Positions 57,204 to 64,000 of a DNA stretch of 64,000 bases are shown here, in pieces. This stretch comes from Rozella allomycis CSF55 (Eukaryota > Rozellomycota): positions 224,353 to 288,352 of the forward strand of contig KE561209.1 in NCBI GenBank assembly GCA_000442015.1, given 5' to 3'. Position 1 is the first letter of the stretch, and every line of letters starts with the position of its first letter. The notes beneath the pieces are model-generated. The model did not search any database and was not told the DNA's origin. It was given only the letters and a program-made list of their open reading frames with translations. A program made the translations under genes and the position numbers.

Positions 57204-57863
57204 ATGATAGAATTCATAGTTGAGCATATGGAGGAAGAAATGTTTGACTGGAGTATCGCAGGTAACATTAATTATACCTTTAAAATCGAATACAACGACG
57301 TCCACGAAAATCTACCATCAAACATGTCACTTTTGGTAACTTGTGTTCCCGATCAAGATCAACAAAAGATCGCCAATATAAAATCCTCCAACCTTCAAGT
57401 TGTTGACTATTTAGCACAAAATAATATTCCTATTGACCAAGTATGCCTCCTCGACAGTGAGGCTACTACTGTTCTTTCACCAGAAGATGCATCCAAATTC
57501 TCCTACTTTCTCTTTGGCGGAATTCTCGGCGATGGTATATATTTTGTATTTGTAAAACTAGTTGATGAAATGGATTTTGACAAGACTAGTGAACTTCGCC
57601 AGTTCAAATTTCCATCCCGCCATCTGGGCAAGAAGCAAATGCCATTGAACACTGCTGTTTTGGTGTCTGCTGATATTTTAAAAGGAAAACAATTTGATGA
57701 ATTAAAGTTTGTGGATGATCCGGAATGGCCTACAGGGAAAAAAGAAAGTTTAATAATGCCGTTTCGATATCAAGCGGATGAGCAAGGGAAGCCAATAATA
57801 CCCGAGAAAGTCTTGAAGATATTATTAGAGTCATCCTGTGATTTAGATAAACTATTACAATAA
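57204..57863 (+). CDS. SFM1: Sfm1-type SPOUT protein arginine methyltransferase
   Basis: About 219 aa before allowing for an intron. Yeast Sfm1 monomethylates Arg146 of ribosomal protein uS3. Matching blocks in order: IEFIVEHMEEEMFDWS at the N-terminus, CLLDSEATTVLSPEDASKF, YFLFGGILGDG (the SPOUT knot), FPSRHLGKKQMPLNTAVL, and MPFRYQADEQGKPIIPEKVL. The ATG at 57204 gives the Sfm1-like N-terminus; the frame extends 36 bases upstream. Between WSIA and EYND lies a 27-base in-frame insert (57262-57288) absent from yeast Sfm1. It starts GTAAC, looks like an intron, but ends CG. The YFVFVKLVDEMDF-type insert after GILGDG is also longer than in yeast. Confidence 0.92.
   Translation: MIEFIVEHMEEEMFDWSIAGNINYTFKIEYNDVHENLPSNMSLLVTCVPDQDQQKIANIKSSNLQVVDYLAQNNIPIDQVCLLDSEATTVLSPEDASKFSYFLFGGILGDGIYFVFVKLVDEMDFDKTSELRQFKFPSRHLGKKQMPLNTAVLVSADILKGKQFDELKFVDDPEWPTGKKESLIMPFRYQADEQGKPIIPEKVLKILLESSCDLDKLLQ
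57262..57288 (+). other. Possible intron ending CG, 27 nt
   Basis: GTAACATTAATTATACC... ending AAAATCG is of modal intron length. Its removal makes the protein read WSIAEYND, aligning gap-free with yeast Sfm1 (WVILEYSQ). Because it is a multiple of three and holds no stop, it could equally be a translated nine-residue insertion. Confidence 0.35.
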
Positions 57864-57935
57864 ACATTTTACATATAACAAGTATATAGATGTAGAAATA
57901 ATTAAGAATATGAATTGAGGTTAAATTTTATTGCA

Positions 57936-60900
57936 CTATTTTTGTAGTGGTGGTTTTGAAAGGATATAAGCAGGTGGCAACAATGTAGCGATTTCTTGCC
58001 GTTCATTTTCATTCTCTTCGTTTTCTTCATTAAGATTAGAACCTGATTTTGATAAACGGATGTTTGGAAGTTGGAGTAATCCAGCCACCAATGGAACAAG
58101 AACCCATTTAATTTTAATAAAAGATTGAGGAATTAAATTGAATTTGTAACTTTTGCAGCCAGAAAAGACAAATTGTTCAGAAAACTTTGATTGGTCGATG
58201 GATATAGACAATGATTCTGTCTTGTTTGAATTGTTGATTATTATTTTTTCATATATGAATGGATCGTAACAATTGGCACATGATGGGTAATTTGAGATTT
58301 GATCGATTGAAGGTCTATTGACCAGGGTTGATGGAAGGGAATAATTGAAAACTCCCCTTGTTTGAAGATGCGGTCTAGAAAATTCGACTGTTAAATTTGC
58401 TTCAAGTATTTTAGATGAATTATCATTAGAAACAACATTAAAAGAACAATTGTAAAATGATTCTTTCAAAACCAGGGATTCTAATTTAACAGAGTTTTTG
58501 AGGCACTTGAAGTCATCGTTAATGTTTAAGCGTAATGAATGAATGATTAAATCATCACAAAGTTTATTTTGAAGTAAAAGACAAACTTTGATTGATGGTT
58601 TCATTTTCATCAATAAATCTTCACTCAATAAATCAACTCTATTTTCATCAGCGAAAGACACCTTTAAAGGCAAAGTTAAGAAACTTGGCGAGATTAGAAA
58701 CGGATGAACAAATTTTACTGAAATCGACAAAGTTTTTCTCCTTTCATTTTCTTGACAAATGAATAAAATGTTTGTTTCCAAAGTTTCTTCACTTTTGCAA
58801 ATCATAGTCAATGAAATTGTCTTTTGTTTCTCAACTTGTCCCACTGAAATAAAATCAGTTATTGAATCTTCATAATAAAACTCTATTAAATTTGAATTTG
58901 CTAAAATATTTAAATTTGGATTGATTGGATGACTTTCATTATTTATTAAAGTTATTTTCAATGGAATGTTTTCATTCAATGCGTTTATTTCAGAATGTGA
59001 AATTTCCAACTGAATTTTCGGAATTGAATGTTTGACTTGAATTAGATTAGAAATGATTGTCTTTTGGTTTGATTCAGTTCCAGTTAAAGGAAGTGGATAT
59101 TTAATAACCAAATTCTTCTCCATCTGAAATTCAACAAACGTTGCAATCAAAGTGCCAGGTGATTTAGGCTCAAACTCAAAATTTATCACTTGTTTAACAC
59201 TTTTATCTTTTATTTCAATCATTTTAAAAGTTTCATCGCTAAATAAAACTTTTAATTCAGAGATTTCAAACCCCAGTCTATTTTCAATAAGAATTTGACA
59301 ATTTATTTTCTCATGCAGGAAACACTCACTTTGAAGAAAAGAAAAATTTAATAAGATTGGAACATTTAATGTTTGAACCATTTGTTGATTATTTAACTTT
59401 GAAAGAAAACCTTTGAATCGATCCAATATTTGTGAATTTTCAGAAATAGATAAAAGATGCAAAAATGAAACACTAGCATTTAAATATTGTTCAAGTTTCA
59501 TATAACAATCAGACAAAACAAAAAGTTGTTCTTCAAGAATTGAATTCCATCCCTCCTTTTTGTAATTCTTTATTACCTTTTCCAGAAACCTCAAATAGAA
59601 CCTCTAAATGATTTACTTGGAGGCTGTTTCGTAATTTTCACATTCATAATGCTCTTTAGCTATCAAAGTTGCAATAAATAAATTAATTCTTTTAGAATTG
59701 GAAACAAAGAATTCATAAGCCCTGGTCAATAATTCTATTACAGATTTCCCGCCCTTTTCAATTTCTATTAAATAGAATGTATTTTTATACTCTTAACTTC
59801 AGCGATACATCTCCAACTAGAACTACTAACCTTTTCTAAATCAATTTCAAAATATCTACTTGCTGCATTGTAAATTCATGATATTTGCAATTTATAACAT
59901 TCAATGCAGCAGACAAGAAAAAAAAGCCAGGGTGTTGGACTTCAATTTCAGGCCCAAAATTTACTTTTTGTTTAATTGCAAAATCAACAATGTCGGCAAA
60001 CTCACGATTTCTTTTTTAGTTTTCAGATATATTTTTACAGTTTGAACATCCTGGCTTGATAATTATAACAATTTTTGTTTTCGTTAATCCATTTCTTGTG
60101 TCTCTTGAAAAGAGTAAAAATGTCTTTGTTTTCTGCAAATATCAGCAGATGGCACAACTGGAAAGATTTAGATGATCAAATTTACTTTGAGAATTATCGC
60201 ATCAGAAAATGCTTTCTCTTCAAAACTCAATTCTTCCTTTGCTCTTTGTACTTCAATCAGCCCTGTATATGTTGCATAGTATGACCTCTTAGTTCAAGCC
60301 CTAAAATTTTACTTTATTGCAGACTCTTTTTCTCTTCTCATTTCATAAAACACTGCTATTTTGAACTCATAATGTGCAATCCAATCTGGCAAAGACGCTT
60401 TGGCTACTTTGGCTTGCTTCTTCCTAAGTCCCTTAATTTCTTCTTTATAGTAGGCCTCTGACGCATCCTTCATTGATGTCTCTATCGTAGAAATAAACTC
60501 ATTAACGTCAACACCCGTCGTAGGCAAAAGAAACAGAGTGCTGCGATTTTCTAGACCACAGTTCTTTTTAATTATATTCATTCTTTCTTCTACGCTCAAC
60601 CTTTCCAAATAATAATGCTCGGTTATTAGCACAATTGCCACTTTTATTCCTCTTGCTTGAAATTGCTTTCTTACTCTACATATTATGAAATTCATACTTT
60701 TTCTCGTTGATATCATCAATTATAATCTGATCTTTTTGTTCGCCCATTTTTCCGGAAAGCAGATCATAGAAACCCAAAACTACACTTGGTATAAGCTTCG
60801 TGTGTTTATAAATCCAATTGGGCTTAACAAGGTAATCCTCTTTTACTCCTTTTTGCTTTTCACCCTCAAATTGTCTCTTTCGCATAGGAATATCACTCTA

Positions 60901-61119
60901 TCAATTTTTGATATGAATTAAACACACCTCTAAAAGTATTCTTTGATAATGTTGATCAATAGTGTTTGTCATATATTGCAGTATTGCCTCATGACATTGT
61001 CCAAAGCCTACTTTGGCAAAAAACACCAAAATACCTTTATTTTTTGTATTTAAACCATAGTATCCAAGTATATGAGCTCTGGTATTCAGGAAATCTTTAC
61101 AAGAATCATTAAAGTACAT
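57936..61119 (-). CDS. TRAPPC11: TRAPP complex subunit TRAPPC11 (foie gras/gryzun)
   Basis: Eight or more exons, introns 27-30 nt where resolved. TRAPPC11 is a large subunit of the TRAPPIII Rab1 exchange complex in ER-Golgi transport and autophagy. The N-terminal half carries KPNWIYKHTKLIPSVVLGFY, RGIKVAIVLITEHYYLERLS, the foie-gras core DWIAHYEFKIAVFYEMRREK and VQHPGFFS. The C-terminal gryzun half is beta-rich and ends with FSGCKSYKFNLIPQSFIKIK and LVPLVAGLLQLPNIRLSKSG, which match the TRAPPC11 tail. One splice near 59880-59940 is unclear: the only AG acceptor that keeps frame needs a 53-nt intron, twice the local norm. The ATG at 61119 gives an N-terminus of family length. Budding yeast lacks this subunit. 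Confidence 0.88.
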
Positions 61120-61463
61120 TTTTGAAAATTGGGGATTTCGGATGAAGTCAAAAAAATTATGTTATACAATTAGATAAGTATATAAATGTAGACCACTTGT
61201 TAATTGCATAAGGTTTTCATATTTCAGNAATATTCCAGTGCTTACCGGTATTAGTTTTCAAGAATTTGTTTTCTCAGATTCTCGGACTGGAAATGACAAA
61301 GTCGAATTTTTTATTAATGTCAATGACATTAATAAAAAATTCCATATTAGTGTCTGTGGAATAAATATTCCGCAGTTAGAAAATAACTTCATATACTAAA
61401 CCCCTCAATATGAGAAATTTCCTACACGTGGTTCCTTAAAGCCGAAGAAAATTGTACCCTGGT
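61120..61463. other. Divergent intergenic region with palindrome
   Basis: The 344 bases between the TRAPPC11 start and the secreted-protein start carry one single N (61228) and a perfect inverted repeat at 61304-61342. No gene is seen. Confidence 0.5.
61304..61342. repeat. Perfect 19-bp inverted repeat with 1-nt spacer
   Basis: The left arm 61304-61322 (GAATTTTTTATTAATGTCA) is exactly complementary to the right arm 61324-61342, with a single A between. It lies in a divergent promoter region. It could be a protein-binding palindrome or extrude as a hairpin. Confidence 0.85.
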
Positions 61464-64000
61464 ATGGTACACGTGTACATTGTTTGTTGTGCATTGTTTT
61501 TGGGATCCCTAGTTTTAGGGGCACCAAACGGTGGATCTGAAGTGACTAGTAATAGATTTGAGCAAGTTTTTTCATTTTCTCACTATATTGAGACTGACAA
61601 GTTTGACGAATTGTACAAGATCTTTCAAGACGAGATCCTCAAAGGACAAACTATTGATATTGCAAAATACTCACCTTTTATGGAGAGAGGCGGTAATCGT
61701 TTTGATCTGTTTGGAAAACTGATTGCTGACAACAAGGTAGCTGAGGTGAGAAAATTGTTGAAGAATAAGGATACCTATGATTGGATTTTCTCTATGAGTG
61801 GAGACGAAAAGCCATATCTTGTTATTGTCGCTGAATTGAATAGGATTGATATTTTTAAGTTGTTTGTTGATTTGGTGAAACCAGAGGACCGTTGGGTATT
61901 GTTTACAGGAACCAAAGAAGGAAAAGATCTTATTGATATTTGTTTGGAACTCAAGCGTCATGACATGTTAAAGTATTTGATCACTAAAAAAGTTATTGAA
62001 ATTGATGAGATTGAAAATTCCCGGTTTTTCGGGCCTGAAAGAAAGAAATATTTGACCGAGTGGAACAAATTTTCAGCCAAGAATTTGCCAAAGAAACAAA
62101 TAAAGCGTGTTGAATATGTTAACAATAAGCATGCTAATAGACCATGTGAACAGTGGATGAAAGAATTATGGTCCAATCAAAGAACATTTACCGAATCATT
62201 AGCTCAAAAATTGCCTGATGGGAACACAATTTTCGGGCTTTGTGCATTATCTTTAGAGGATAATGAGTTTGGAACATTGTTTAACAGAATTGATGAAAAG
62301 CACTATCGTTTATTTAGAATAAAGAATGCACGAGGAAAGACGTTGCTTGAGGAACTGCTTTTGAAATATGAATATGAAAAAGTTACGCTTCTCATCAACA
62401 GAAACATGTTTCCTTTAACTTTTAGAATCAATTCCAAATATAACGTTGCACAAATGTTGTCTATGACTGAGAATCATTCATTGTTGGACGAAGAAAATTT
62501 TTCTATGGAAGAAATATTCGTTGCATTGAGCCAAAAGTCGCCATTTCTTCAAAGTCCTTTGGTCCATTTAATATCTACTTACATCGCAGAAGGGACGGAA
62601 ACAACCGAATTTATTGAAATAGTATTTGGGACCACTGATGAGCATAATTTTCTTTTTCAAAAAAATATTTTTGGTGAAACTTTTATCAATTTCTTTGCCC
62701 GCCAACTCAACACAATTGAAGATCAGGGGGGATATAGCGAAAATACAAAGGCAGCGACTGAATTATTTTTTCAAGGGTCTTTGCTTCATATACTGAGAGA
62801 TATGGATGAAAAGATGAGCCTTTTTGTCATGGATGAGAATGTCCCCGCTGAAGATGCATTTGTAGTTACTAAAGCTTGGCATGATGAGAGCGGCGAGCTT
62901 ATTGTAGATGAAACGGAGATCATTGTTAACGCATTCATTGTGAATAAAGCTTACAAGGCTCTTTCAGATATTCCCGAAAAAGAAACCAGCAATAGCAATA
63001 AGGTTTTAGCGAAAAAGCAAGTTTCTAAAAATAGTAAGAAGAATAAGAAAAAATCAAAGAATAACTCTAAAGGTAAAATACGAAATAGATTTTCATTCAG
63101 TCCATTCTGTTCCTGTCAAAGATGAACCTTTAAATGAATCGGAAGTTGACGTGCCAGCCACATCTGATGAAAATGAAGCTTTAAATGAGTCTCCAGTTGA
63201 TTTAGAAGTCCCATCTGATGAAAATGAAGCTGTACATGAACCTCCAGTTGACAAAGCAGTCCCATCTAATGACAATGAATATGAACATGATTCACCAGTT
63301 GATGCATCTAGTGAAAGAGAAGCTAAAGTATCAAGTCAATCTGATGAAAAAGAAACCGCAATTAAAGCAGCGAAGACACAAGAATTTGTCAATGAAGATG
63401 AAGCTGAAGATGTAGTTGTGACAGAAGCAGCTACTTCAACCGCGATTCCAGAAATACGATCTTCCCATGAAATTGTGAAGAATCTTGAGCAGATAGAAAA
63501 CGATAGTGTTTTTAAAGATCATATCAATGAAGTGTTGCGCGACAGCCTTGAAGCGAGAAGCATCGAAACTGAAATAAAAAAAATTTTGAATGGGGACTTT
63601 GGGATAAAAATAGAAGAACTCACTGAAGTTGATCAAAGGGCGGCATCCGTTCATGAAGCTGATATTGTTGATTACAATAATGAAGTCGAGAGAGTTGAAA
63701 AAGTTAACAAGAAAGAAACATTTAAGAATCTATTGATTGATTTGATCAACAAAAATAAATCTGACGAAGATTTGGAATTGGATTTGGCCAACTTACTGTC
63801 TCAAAGAAGCTCATCATCTTTATCCGTTGATTCTCGCTCAAGCACCGAAAGTTTCTATCCAAAAAGAAAGCTTTCTACCAGCTCAGCACCTGCCGATATG
63901 AGAATAGATTATCATGAAGCAGTCAATCCAACAAAAAAGATTGTTCCAGTGCAATCTGGTTCAAACTTTCTGGATTATTTAGTTTCTGACCTTTTACCAG
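61464..64000 (+). CDS. Large secreted protein with acidic repeat region, runs off the window
   Basis: The ATG at 61464 starts a signal peptide (VHVYIVCCALFLGSLVLGAP). A ~520-residue helical region follows, with ankyrin-like helix-pair rhythm (VAEVRKLLKNKDTYDWIF; RIDIFKLFVDLV; RHDMLKYLITKKV) but no clear ankyrin consensus. A Lys-rich hinge (KKNKKKSKNN) ends exon 1. A 28-nt intron (about 63074-63101) joins to a second exon open to the window edge. That exon starts with three or four acidic ~17-aa repeats (SDENEALNESPVDLEVP; SDENEAVHEPPVDKAVP) and continues with charged helices. I recognise no family. Being secreted and repetitive, it is an effector or surface candidate if the organism is a parasite. 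Confidence 0.7.
63156..63312 (+). repeat. Tandem 51-bp (17-aa) coding repeat
   Basis: Three diverged units coding for SDENEAxxExPPVDxxVP follow one another inside the secreted protein. The units are in frame and differ mostly at variable positions, suggesting past expansion by slippage or unequal crossing over. Confidence 0.75.

Noticed and set aside
1-64000. tRNA, rRNA genes and CRISPR arrays
   Set aside because: I looked in the gene-free stretches for T-loop consensus, rRNA-like GC-rich blocks and regularly spaced repeats and saw none; a covariance-model scan would settle small RNA genes.

Overview
The window is eukaryotic, AT-rich and gene-dense. Neighbouring genes lie tens to a few hundred bases apart. 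Most genes are cut by remarkably short introns: I could place about 85 by reading frame and family alignment, nearly all 24-31 nt, most often 26-29 nt, starting GTAA/GTAT with a CTAAT/CTAAC-like branch site close to the acceptor. Gene content is that of an early-diverging fungus: an Sfm1-type SPOUT methyltransferase, an EF-hand MscS channel like yeast Msy1/2, uracil phosphoribosyltransferase and an HMT1-type ABC transporter, next to genes most fungi have lost (PrimPol, a Tonsoku-like protein, muskelin, a class C GPCR, a TRFH/telobox telomere protein). A Cryptomycota/Rozella-like parasite fits, but that placement is inference. The assembly contains 23 single-N joins, several flanked by near-identical sequence.

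Layout. 1-4440: broken Ty3/gypsy remains (minus). 4.6-12.8 kb: two diverged paralogues of a membrane-anchored alpha/beta-hydrolase-like protein that lack catalytic residues, enclosing a Rab escort protein, a TRF/Taz1-like telomere protein and UPRTase. 12.9-20.3 kb: a GTPase with a signal peptide, a UFD4/TRIP12-type HECT ligase, a small zinc protein and a secreted protein with a basic tail. 20.6-27.6 kb: MscS channel, PP6 catalytic subunit, a C19orf44-like protein and an ABC half-transporter. 27.8-30.6 kb: a tandem pair of 7-TM proteins and a scrambled stretch. 30.6-36.3 kb: MSH6, MIX23, a ZC2HC1-like four-finger protein and an NAD(P)-binding protein. 37.1-42.7 kb: PrimPol followed by the Tonsoku-like gene. 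42.9-48.2 kb: a lone gag-like ORF, a Trf4-type poly(A) polymerase, a copia gag remnant, and WDR55/Jip5 with a degenerate partial copy, in a gap-rich region. 48.2-64 kb: Diaphanous-type formin, class C GPCR, muskelin, Sfm1, TRAPPC11 and the start of a large secreted repeat protein running off the window.

Shared themes: DNA maintenance (MSH6 with a PIP box, PrimPol, Tonsoku-like, telomere protein), membrane traffic (REP, TRAPPC11), ubiquitin ligation (HECT; muskelin belongs to the CTLH ligase in other species), and several secreted or membrane-anchored proteins of unknown function that would be effector candidates if the organism is a parasite. There is no operon-like logic. Closely spaced divergent pairs (HECT/zinc protein, 42 bp between start codons) probably share promoters.
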